NCBI GenBank assembly: GCA_012064385.1 | Contig: QRDG01000415.1 | Span: forward strand, 3,089,931-3,153,930 | Length of the DNA: 64,000 nt | Source of the DNA: Puccinellia tenuiflora | Lineage: Eukaryota; Streptophyta; Magnoliopsida; Poales; Poaceae | Direction: 5' to 3' | In this document: one piece after another, positions 11,001-20,453 of the stretch | How the letters are laid out: every line of letters begins with the position of its first letter | How positions within the stretch are numbered: the stretch's first letter is position 1 | The notes under the pieces: generated by a model | The model's input: the letters and a program-made list of their open reading frames with translations, nothing else | Database searches by the model: none | What the model was told of the DNA's origin: nothing | Made by a program: the position numbers and the translations under genes

Positions 11001-14000
11001 TGGACAATAGCGGGTCCGACCTGCCTTATTACAAGTCGGTCTTCATCGGTGGACGTCCGAGGGTCGTGCCTTGTAATGGCGATGTGCGGGTGTCCATATT
11101 TTGGTTCCTCCAGATCTGGGGCAGGGCTCGTCTGATCTTGGTGTGTGTTCTTGTGAGCTGTGGAGCTAGCCTTCGGGTATGACGATTGTGCTTCACGAGG
11201 ACAGTGCATGGAGTCATGTATTCGGGTTGTGTCTTTCGTTGGCGACGTGCAACGATGACTAAGGTGGGTGTCATCGGGGATTTGTGCATGCGTGGTCAGG
11301 GTGACCCGTGATGCAGTTGGTGCCTGAGTAGTGGTCTCGCAGCCCCCTCCCCTTCTTCATCCCTGACTGCTCTTCGTCTTGTAACTCATCGGCGTGGTAC
11401 GAGCCCTTCTATGGTGTCCCCTCCCTCCTCCCTCCCAGATTCCGCCGGGCCAGGGAGAAGAACATCCATTGGCGTGCTTTGTTTCTGTCGGCTTTTTCCT
11501 TGGTGTGGTGGTTTCCACTTTTGGTGTATCTTATGTTTGTTGTGCATCTTCGAAATGGTTCATGCTTCGTCTACAGTGTTCCTCCACCTACTCTTATTTG
11601 GCCGTCAAGTGGCCTGCCATTGTAGGGGCTTGGCGAGGCCTGGTATGGTGTTACGATTTGGCATGATGTGAGATGGGAGAGGTAGATTGCCTGGGTGAAA
11701 GCTTTGCCTATGTAGTATGGTGCCTGTTAGGATTCGCGCACGGATCGAGAACTAGACGAACAAAGCACACGGAAACTTTTGCCAAAGGCATGTGTAGTGC
11801 CATCTAAATCTTCTTTTTATTTTTCTTTTCTCGCTTCTAATTACAAACCACAGCCCTCCTTGTACTTCATATATACTCCCTCCGTATCAAAATATAAGAT
11901 GTTTTAGCATTTCTCTTTCCATCCGTATGTAGACATGTTTTAGTGTAAGATTTTTTTAACCTTACACTAAAACATATCTAGATACGGATAGAAAGAAAAA
12001 TGCTAAAACATTTTATATTTTGATACGGAGGGAGTACACACGTAGTATCTGCCTCAACATGACTGTAAAGGACTCATTGACCTATTCCAATACGTAGCTA
12101 ACTCTGACTAAGTGGCGAATTTACCATACCTCCGCCCTGGTCACGTGCCCGGGCTCGGTGCGGCGTCATCTCTGATCGCCGGCGAGCTCTAATGACGGCC
12201 AAACCTGCTGAAAAACTGTCAGGATTCACGATGGGGAAGAAAAGAACGACCGATTTCCGAAGTTGGGCCATAATGATAATTTCCTGGGCCGGACTGGCTA
12301 CTTGGGCCTTAGTAGCAGACCGTAGTTGCGCAGCCCAGAACTGGCCAAATACGATATACCAGCAGTTCCTGTCGATCAGTCTTCGCAGAAAACAAACAAA
12401 TCAATCGATCCCCTCGGCCCCTTCATCTTGTTGTCTTCAAAATTTAGCACTACGAACCTGTAGGTAGTACTAGTTATATCCAGCTTTTGTACATTTTATT
12501 ATCTATAAAAAACAACTTCCTATAAAACATCAGTTCGGTAGCACTTTAAGTGTTGATCATTTTTTAGTTTTGGTTCATTCTAGACCAAATGAAACATTTT
12601 ACTTGTTGTGTGCCCGGGCTTCGAAAAATCGCTAGCTCCGCCACTAGTACCCACACGACCAAGCCTTACCAAAACATGCTATCCGACTCGTACGTGATTT
12701 CCTAGTCCTAGTACCATACGGCTAAGCAATTTGCTAACTAGCTAGCTAATCCCAGCCGGAACTAGTAATACTAGAATAGAACCTCATGTCCAATACATGC
12801 ATGCCTACTATAGAGAACCTACCTAATTAACATGCTTAGACTCAAACACAATTAGACAAGTTAGATTATTTCCAACAGTGCCAACGATGATGACACCCCG
12901 GGTGTCATTCCCATTCTTGGAGCTGTCGTTGAGGATTTTTTGCTTCTCTTCCATTCTTCATCTTGTGTTTCTATGTGAAAACCGTGCCCTTCTTGAAACG
13001 GGTGACCACAACATTAATTTTGATGCCATCACATCGTTTGAGGCGTCACTTTAGAATCTTAATCCTCGGCAGTTCACCTTGCTCAGCACTTTTGGTGTTT
13101 CTCGGCAGCATACAAAATGATTCCACACACCTCAAAACACAATCTCAGATTGTCGTGCTAGCTACTGCATGCGGTGGAAGGGGACTCGATTAGAAAGTAA
13201 ACCACACTATAGGCTTTTTGTGATGCAAACGGGATCTTTGGAAATCACTGCCACACAAAAAAAGTCTAATAAATTAAATTGTATCAAGCTGCACCTCATC
13301 GGAGAGCTAGGATCACGACACAGAATGGATAGACTTGTATGGCCTAAATTAATATTGACAGTACAGCATTCCCAACATCTTACATGAAGAATAACAATAG
13401 ATGTACAAGCTCACTTGGTTAATCGGTTAGTAGTAAATATGTACATTTTAATGATTCATTCTTTTTTGCTTTTGCATTTCTAGTGAATAGCTAATTCGCT
13501 GTTGCACTTATATTAGACTAAATACACTAAAATATTCCCTTTGTTTTGTTGTTCTACATTAACTTCTAGAGTACAGAATACATTTGAGTAACTATTACTG
13601 TATATATACATGTATATGACTTGCTATTAACAGTTTTGGCAAGCCGAGGGAGGGCGCCTGAGGCAGCAACTACATAACTTGGAGGAGAATCACAGGTATG
13701 ACTGATATCCAGCCAAGTGTATATAAAACAAAATTATATGAGCTAACCAATTGATTATGAAATAAATGGCTACTGATTATGCATCTACGATATTGAACGA
13801 CATTCGAATCCATAATATAGGTGTAATATTTACTAACAAAAATAATGAGATCTCACGTACATTAAATTTCTAGCAGTTATAAGACATATCCAAATAAATG
13901 CTCGGGCTCGGAGCACACATATATGTTCCTTATTATTGTTTTCCCTCCATTTCAAAAATAAGACTTCGAGTGTTTGTATTATATTACTCCCTCCGTCCTG

Positions 14001-15267
14001 GTTTAAAGAAGTTCTTTCAAAAATCATGCAGTCCCAAAATCCCCCCACCTTTTAGACCTATTTGCATTCATTCTCCTTCAATTATTGGGTGGTTTACTCT
14101 CTCTACCAATGCATGTAAAATTTCAGCCCTAATCAACAAATATCTAGAGCCCAGATAATTGTCATGCACACCTTTTAAACTGAGACGGAGGGAGTATTTG
14201 GAAGATACCATGATACCTGGTTATTTCTCGTTACTACTGCCTTAGTTTTGTGACTCCGTGTATCCATGCGAGATAACTCCGCCTAGTAGTCTGTAGCCGC
14301 TGTGTTCTTATCGTATTTCTTCTCGGCTGGGCACGTGCATGTGCCCACCATGGGACTTGTATATACTTTAAAAAAATGAAAACAGAATTAGGCCGTAGAA
14401 AATGTCGTTCTCATAAAGAATTACTTGTACCAAAATTCTACAGATTATCTAATTATATTACTAGAGAAGTGTGATGATATGCGTGTGCCTTGACTAAACC
14501 ACCGCAGGCAATTGCTGGGACAAAATCTATCTGGCTTACGTTTGGAGGACTTGAAGGGTTTAGAGAATCAGCTGGAAACGAGCCTGCATGGCATTCGGCT
14601 AGCTAAGGTAATATCCAGTGTTAATTCCCATATGTAGGGATCATGCATCCGCAGTGCTGACACTACATATTATTCTTCCCAGGATCAACTTATGATTGAT
14701 GAACTTGAAGAGTTAAACAAGAAGGTTAGTGCTTAATTTTTACCATTACGGCAGTACTACAAGAGCATAGTATTATAGAGGGCAGTGTGTTTTATGTATT
14801 GGCATAAAACCCTTTTTGAATTGCAGGGAAGCCTCGTGCACCAGGAAAATATAGAGCTACACAAGAAACTAGAAATCATTCGTCAAGACAATGTGGATTT
14901 GCAAAACAAGGTGCATGAACATGACAGCGTACTATATCCATATTCCGCAACCTTTCTAGTTAACTAAGATATTAATTTGTGAAAGTATTTTTCAATAATT
15001 TTCAGTTAAATAGGGCACTAGAAGTAAACGGCGGAATTACAAGTTCTTCTACCAAGCACAAAATTGCTGCTCCAGAGGATGTAATTCCAGTTTATCTAAA
15101 ACTCAGCCAGCCAGAGCATGCAGAAAGGGACCCTGAGCAGCCAGAATCACTAACACTGGGGTAATTTTTTTAATTTCTCAATATTTGCCGCGTAAATTAT
15201 GAAGCATAAGTAAACACATAATTAAGCTAACATTTTGAACACCCTCCTTCAATGCAGCAGACTTTGA
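8031..15267 (+). CDS. MIKC-type MADS-box transcription factor, AGL17/ANR1-like, copy 1
   Basis: Predicted nuclear DNA-binding regulator of 235 residues. Exons by splice-site inspection: 8031-8212, 10080-10155, 13634-13695, 14508-14607, 14683-14724, 14827-14910, 15006-15160 and 15261-15267 (TGA); all internal junctions are GT/AG and in phase. The MADS domain (residues 1-60) has TSRQVTFSKRKGGLFKKAKE. The I region is residues 61-86 and the K box is about 87-182, with the AGL17-clade signature KKGSLVHQENIELHKK. The C-terminus ends LTLGL, as in that clade. A second ATG lies 3 bases upstream at 8028. The exon 8 acceptor could be 15257 or 15260; the latter gives the same ending as copy 2. Unusual MADS residues are Glu at position 9, where Lys is usual, and Asp13. 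Introns 2 and 3 carry MITEs. The clade includes root and nitrate regulators and flowering-time genes, but the role here is unknown. Confidence 0.9.
10314..10540. mobile_element. Stowaway-type MITE in intron 2 of gene 1
   Basis: About 227 bp starting CTCCCTCAGTTCGACATAA and ending with a related inverse CCAACTTAGAGGGAG, with TA on both sides (10312-10313, 10541-10542). The gene 2 intron reads through the same place (AGTTCTTACCCTAG near 32755) without it, which supports insertion after the gene duplication. Confidence 0.85.
10543..12850. other. GC-rich inserted sequence in intron 2 of gene 1
   Basis: This stretch is absent from gene 2, whose intron 2 is 1,055 nt against 3,478 nt here. From about 10545 to 11740 it is much more GC-rich than the intron around it. 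It has short open frames on both strands, but none shows a domain I recognise. It could be a retroposon fragment or captured genic DNA. A MITE lies inside it at 11876-12034. The part after about 12850 becomes alignable with gene 2 again (for example GGGATCTTTGGAA near 13229 and 33239). Confidence 0.55.
11876..12034. mobile_element. Stowaway-type MITE
   Basis: A 159-bp fold-back element, CTCCCTCCGTATCAAAATAT to its complement ending GATACGGAGGGAG, flanked by TA. Its interior (GACATGTTTTAGTGTAAG) is related to that of the MITE at 4195, so both belong to one family. Confidence 0.94.
13987..14194. mobile_element. Stowaway-type MITE in intron 3 of gene 1
   Basis: 208 bp starting CTCCCTCCGTCCTGGTTTAA and ending TTTTAAACTGAGACGGAGG plus GAG, flanked by TA (13985-13986, 14195-14196). 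The matching place in gene 2, near 34005-34030, lacks it, so it arrived after the duplication. Confidence 0.93.
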
Positions 15268-15659
15268 CTAAGCAACAGATTGATTCAGAAACGCATCCTC
15301 GGAAGTTTGTTTCAGAAGATTGAAGCCTTTCATTACCCCCGGCCCTGCACCAAAGGTGCATGCAGCCGTTAGTTTGTCGACAAACACAGAAGTTTGTTAA
15401 TTAAGCAAAAATTCTGCGTAAATCAAGTGCAGAATTTTCTTTCGATCCGCTACGTGCCGATGAATTGTACACATGAACTATGTATGTACCGTTGTGAGTC
15501 GTGATTAAGAAAGCAACAAGAAGACACTTGTTGAATCTCGGATGCATGTACACTTACATTCTGGTCAGGAATATAGCAGTGGACCATTGATCGAAGGCCG
15601 TGTTACTTAGGTGTGCAGATGATAAAGAGTTCTTTTTCCAAAGTGGGTGTCTAATAAAA
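15268..15659 (+). other. 3' flank of MADS gene 1
   Basis: Probable 3' UTR and downstream sequence. It contains GAACTATGTATGTACCGTTG (15475-15494) and AAGAAAGCAAC, and both recur after gene 2. There the two parts are separated by about 6.9 kb of insertions (35279-42146). The last nine bases, CTAATAAAA (15651-15659), are the left target duplication of the MULE that follows. No polyadenylation signal can be assigned with confidence. Confidence 0.6.
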
Positions 15660-15867
15660 GAGTAAAATGCATCGGTGGTCACTGTACTTGTATCAAAAGC
15701 TCACTTTGGTCACTGTATTTAAGACTTGAGTCAATACGGTCACTATAGACATAAGTCGGTGATTATATGGTCACTAGTTCAATGTAGAGCTACGCATTTT
15801 TATCTGTTTGACCAGTCAAACAGTCAATGTGACGGGACCCACCTGTCAGTAGATAGGCGGAAAGAAA

Positions 15868-16992
15868 GGAAAAGGTCCATTTTAAACCTTAAACTTATAG
15901 TGGTTAGACGAATCGAACCCTAAATTCGAAATCCCGGTCATTGGCACCCTGAACTTATAAATCCCGGTATATTTTAAATCCTAGGCCAGTTTTCCACTAC
16001 CGAAAAAAAATCGCACTGGACATGCGGACGGCCAGGCAATAGCGGTGGGATCAGCAGATCGGGACTGTTATCTAGGTGAAGAGCTAAAGCGAGCAAGCCA
16101 TGCCATGGCAATCGCACTGGACATATACTGTTCGTTAAGGAGCTATTAATTTTTTTACCTGTGTCTTCTAATGGAACGGAGAAGGAGCTGCTAGTTATAT
16201 TTCTACTTGAGGTTAAAATGCTATTATTAAATCAGGGCCAGCAGTCGGGTTGGTGGCCTGGTGCGTGCTGCCAAACGAGGACACTGTGCTCTACTTCACA
16301 GTTCACACAGGTTAGTAAAGCCAGACGAGGGCGGCGGCGTGCGCAGTGAAGGGCGGCCAGCGACGGAGGAGTTCGACTAGGGACAGCTGGCGGCAATATG
16401 GGACGGCGGAGCACAGCAGTCCGGCCGCCGTTCGAGACGAGCAAGCAACAGTTCGGCCGCGTAAACTCGAATTAAGAGTAACCTGTGGATGAATCAGGAG
16501 GAAGATTTTGGGGAAGAATGGTCTTACAAGCAGGGTCCACATGTCAGTGAGAGCATCCTGTATTCCCGGTGTAGTAAACATGTATAAGGTTCGATTTAGA
16601 CCGGAATTTATAAGTTTAGGGTGCCAACGACCGGGATTTCAAATTCAGGGTTCGATGAGCATCCTGTATTCCCGGTGTAGCAAACATGTATAAGGTTCGA
16701 TTTAGACCGGAATTTATAAGTTCAGGGTGCCAACGACCGGGATTTCAAATTCAGGGTTCGATGAGCATCCTGTATTCCCGGTGTAGCAAACATGTATAAG
16801 GTTCGATTTAGACCGGGATTTTTATAAGTTTAGGGTGTCAACGACCGGGATTTCGAATTCAGGGTTCGACATGTATAAGGTTCGATTTAGACCGGGATTT
16901 TTATAAGTTTAGGGTGTCAACGACCGGGATTTCGAATTCAGGGTTCGATTCGTCTAACCTCTATGAGTTCAAGGTTTAAAATGAACTTTTTT
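15868..16992. mobile_element. Nested MULE-like element with inverted repeats
   Basis: Flanked by CGGAAAGAAA on both sides (15858-15867 and 16993-17002), a 9-10-bp duplication. The inverted ends share CATTTTAAACCTT, GGTTAGACGAATCGAACCCT and the AAATCCCGGTC segment over roughly 100 bp (15876-15980 against 16880-16984). The right arm is amplified as a tandem repeat (16551-16950). No protein is encoded. The short 16161-16444 frames are GC-rich noise. Confidence 0.75.
16551..16950 (+). repeat. Tandem repeat, unit 106 bp
   Basis: Copies of GAGCATCCTGTATTCCCGGT start at 16551, 16657 and 16763, a period of 106 bp. A further shortened copy (starting at ACATGTATAAGG, about 16868) follows at a spacing near 79 bp. 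The unit contains part of the terminal inverted repeat of the nested element, so the array is an expansion of that element's right end. Confidence 0.9.
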
Positions 16993-17002
16993 CGGAAAGA
17001 AA

Positions 17003-19850
17003 TAAAATGACATATGAATTGTGCACCGTGTAATTCGAACACAAGACCACAGTGCTGCTGCTTCCAAGTACTAGCCACTGCAACGACCCCTGCTTTGTGT
17101 CTATTGTGCACAGCGTTATCTTTCTATACGAAGTTTGTACACCCGCACGCACCGACACTGCACACACACGCAGCCACGAACCCACAGGGCACACACCCAG
17201 CACGTACGGACTACCCACATGTGCTCGTTAGGCTCGCTTCAGTTCATCACTACTCATCACCACGGCCGTGTCCGTGTGTGTGTGGCGTGCAGGTGTATAT
17301 AGTCTCTCTCTCAAAACATGATTTTGTTCCGCTTTATAAATAAAGGCATAAACGGCCGATCCGATACAAGGTGGAGAGGTGCCTCTTACAAAACAAGCCA
17401 AAAGAAACGACAAGAGAGAGGGTAGCACCGCCACCAACTCCAAGTCCAGCAAGAAAACCGAAGAAGCTACACCTAGCACTAAGCAACCTAGACTACCGAA
17501 GGAGCCGAAGAAGCTACACGCCATGAGGAGAGCATGCTCAAAGTTGCAACGAACAGGAACCCAAGCTCCACGACAACGCCCCAAGAGGGTAACGATGCAA
17601 TCCGCCGCCGCCGCCAAGTCCGAAGACGAATGTCGTGGTGGTGTCACGGCAGATGCCTAGGGGTAGGCTTGAGTTTGGGGGCCGATGGACGCTAGAGGAT
17701 TCGGGCAGGGATTGTGCGATGGATTTGCACACAAAGAACACTGCAAACACCATATTTACCCTGCTTCGGGGCTCTCGTGAGAGATAAAACCCCTACTGCA
17801 GCATCTATCCTACTATCTGTATTCTCCTTTCGGTATATGCGATCTGTACAAGAGCTCCTCGAGCTGTATGTGAGAGCAGAGCAATGCTAAGCTAACTAAG
17901 AGAAGAAGAGAAACGCAGCTCTTGGAGGAAGAGAAGAGCTCACGGGGTTGCCTGCGCTGCCTCCTTCCTCCTCCCCCTGGTGCTCTTTATAAAGGCAGAG
18001 CCCAGGGGACAAGCGAGAGACAAGGAGACAAGACATACTAGTCACAGATGTGACTACTGGGGTCTAATCAGACTATTCCCAATAGTGCAAACCATGTCTA
18101 TAGTAGCCCTTGTCTTCTGGTCCGTGTCCACAGCGTCTCCTCGTCAATGATCTTATCCACTGGAAGGTGGCAGTGGATATTTATATATGCCGGCGTTGTA
18201 TGCTTGATTCGGAACTACCTGGAATGCTGGCTATACCGGGTGTAGCGAACCGACGTGGGACTATCCCGGTTGGTAGCAATACCAGTGCTTCCACCTGGTC
18301 GATCCGGGCTGTCCCCGACCTGGCACTGGGAGTCGGTCAAGCAACGATCGCTGGATTCTGTCAAGCAGCGATGAATGCTGGCCTGGATCGGACTCGGCAG
18401 CAAAGTGATGATGCCGGCCTGAGTGGACTCTGCTGGGGTGCTGATGATCGATCCGTCCTGGCGATTGATTCGGTCAAGGACCTAGCGATCGGTCGCTTAG
18501 CCGGACCGGAGATACGAACTGCCGGCCCACCCGGGACAACCGGATGCTGGCCCATCCGAGTAAAGGAAATCGACTCGGGCCGGTAGGGAGCTGGAGCTCG
18601 GCCCAGCCGGGTGCTGGAACTCGACTCGGCCCACCCGGGTCATGGCAGACTCGGCAGGGGAGGCTGGGAGCCGGGTGAAGAAGAGACTCGGCCCACCCGG
18701 GTCTGGGAATCTCGGCCCAGCCGGGTCGGGTGTCGGTCAGCCGTGGGTTCCGGCCCATCCGGGAAAACGGATTTGGCCCAGCCGGGTTCAGTGATGTCGG
18801 CAGGCCAGCCTTGCTACGCCAGACTCGGCCCAGGCTGCGCCTTTTATGCTTTTTCCTTTATTGCTCGCTTATTTACTGTTATTTCTTCTCTCTAATTGCA
18901 CCAATAAACTACCAACTTTGGGTACCCGGGGTTACATCCCCGACAATTTTCACCCGGAGTTGTGACACAGGGAGGGAACCCACAGCGGCGCCCCCAAGGG
19001 GGAAAACGACACCCGTAGTTGTCGTCGCCGTTGGCGCCGTAGTGCGGAGCTTTTGCTCGGACCCTCACCTGTGCCACCCAAGGTTAGCCAAAGAAAACCC
19101 ACGAGAGTACCGCCGCCACAAACTCAGAGTCTCCCGATCAGGCTAGGGAACTGCCACCACGAAGACGCCAGCACCAATATCACCCGCCGCCCCTCCCCTC
19201 GCTGCCCAAGTAGCCAAGAGAAGCTGCCACCACCGCTGTGGCGCTGCCCGCTGCCGAGCCAACGCGCAACCGCGCCATCCGGGGCCGCCGCCCTGGCGTC
19301 CCTGCCCCTGCGCAGCATCTGTCACCAGCGCACCGGCAACCGCCCACTGAGCCGCGAGGATGCCGCCAGACCCAGGCGCAAATCTGACACGACCGCGTGC
19401 GGATGCTCGGGTGAGAGCATCGTTGCGGCCAGCTTCGACGCCAACCACTCCAAGGTCGGCCGCTTCGGTGCCCGTCCCGAGCCGCCGCAGGCCCGCCTAG
19501 CCCGCAGCAGGCCCAAATCTGGCCCGGTACGCCGCCCAGCCGGAGGAGTCGCGTCGCCTGCGTCCCCGCCGCCAGGATCGACCGCATCGCCGCCCTGACG
19601 ACAAGCACACCCGCTGGAGCCACCGGAGAACCGCCCGTAGATGTCGCTGAAGGTCGCACCGCCGCCAGCCGCAAGCCCCCGCGAGGCCGCCCTTGTGCGC
19701 GGGTAGAGAAGGTCCCGCCGCCGCCGGCACCGCGCGGGCTTTGCCCGGCGGCGCCCGCCGGCGGCGGAAGGGGAGGAGGAGAGTAGGGGTGGACGGGGGC
19801 TGCGCTAGGGTTCGGCGTCTCCATCGCCCGCGCGGGGGACGAGAGACGCA
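17003..19850. other. Retro-fragment and GC-rich cargo inside the MULE
   Basis: At 17315-17345 the sequence GTTCCGCTTTATAAATAAAG resembles the reversed 3' end of grass LINE elements, so 17315-17631 may be antisense LINE sequence. TGTCGTGGTGGTGTCACGGC (17632-17651) to CCCCGACA (18939-18946) has the look of a gypsy LTR, but the flanks show no 5-bp duplication. From 18947 to 19850 a very GC-rich stretch has overlapping open frames in several phases. None of them contains a domain I recognise. I do not call a gene here. Confidence 0.4.
18590..18800 (+). repeat. Imperfect repeats of CGGCCCANCCGGGT
   Basis: The 14-15-base motif TCGGCCCAGCCGGGT / TCGGCCCACCCGGGT recurs at irregular 25-45-base spacing across this stretch (for example 18598, 18625, 18688, 18713, 18773). 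It lies within the LTR-like segment. Several copies contain CCCGGG and are CpG-dense. Confidence 0.8.
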
Positions 19851-20347
19851 AGAGGGGAAAAAACTCGATAAAAAAATAGAACTTTTGTGGCGGGGCCCAC
19901 CTGTCAGGTGTATATACTGCTACCGACGTGTACGCGGGTGTGTGCAGGCGTCGGTGCTAGTGTATATCTGATTGTGTGTAATGTGTGCGTATGCGTGCAG
20001 TGTGTGTTCTATGTATACAAAATCATTCACTATGACAATCAACATTACTCGTCCTGGCTCAGCTGGCTAGCACTTGTTAACTTGCTCCCCTCGGTTTCAG
20101 GTTTGAATCCGACTAGCGCACAATTTATTCGTCATTTTATTACTTTCCGCGTACCCCTGACAGGTGGGTCCTGCCACATAGGGCTGCTTGACTGGTCAAC
20201 CGGATAAAAATACGGAGCTCTACATTGAGGCAGTGACCGTATAATCATCAACTTATGTCTATAGTGGCCGTATTGACTGAAGTCTTAAATACAGTGACCA
20301 AAATGAGCTTTTGTCACAAGTATAATGACCACCGATGCATTTTACTC

Positions 20348-20453
20348 CTAATAAAAGTACTCTGGTCCAGCTAGCAGTAGATATATGCAGCAACCGCTAT
20401 GTCGTCTGCACCATTAGCCAAAGTTTGGACAAGGCTCGACGTAGGCAGCTGGA
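20348..20453 (+). promoter_or_regulatory. MADS-promoter module 1, left half of a split copy
   Basis: TAAAAGTACTCTGGTCCAGC through GACGTAGGCAGCTGGA is nearly identical to the gene 1 promoter at 7088-7185. The copy breaks at 20453, where a Mutator-type transposon begins, and resumes at 24124. This shows that a further tandem copy of the MADS 5' region lies between the two genes. Confidence 0.85.

Larger units (their letters stand above)
15660..20347. mobile_element. Mutator-like element (MULE) with long terminal inverted repeats
   Basis: A 4,688-bp element flanked by a perfect 9-bp duplication CTAATAAAA (15651-15659 and 20348-20356). Its ends, GAGTAAAATGCATCGGTGGT (15660-15679) and the complement ending at 20347, continue as inverted repeats for about 190 bp to CCCACCTGTCA. 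Long inverted repeats plus a 9-bp duplication identify Mutator superfamily elements. No transposase is inside, so it is non-autonomous. It carries a nested element (15868-16992) and GC-rich retro- or gene-derived DNA (17315-19850), so it could be a Pack-MULE or just a target for later insertions. Confidence 0.93.

Noticed and set aside
10670..11671. Small proteins inside intron 2 of gene 1
   Set aside because: Short, overlapping on both strands, no recognisable motif, and within an insertion absent from the paralogue.
17632..18946. Confident solo LTR
   Set aside because: The ends look like a gypsy LTR, but flanking 5-mers do not match and no primer site or polypurine tract adjoins.
19053..19851. 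GC-rich frames of 181 and 223 codons on opposite strands
   Set aside because: Overlapping open frames in several phases with no domain and alanine/arginine/proline-biased composition; typical of GC-rich non-coding DNA.
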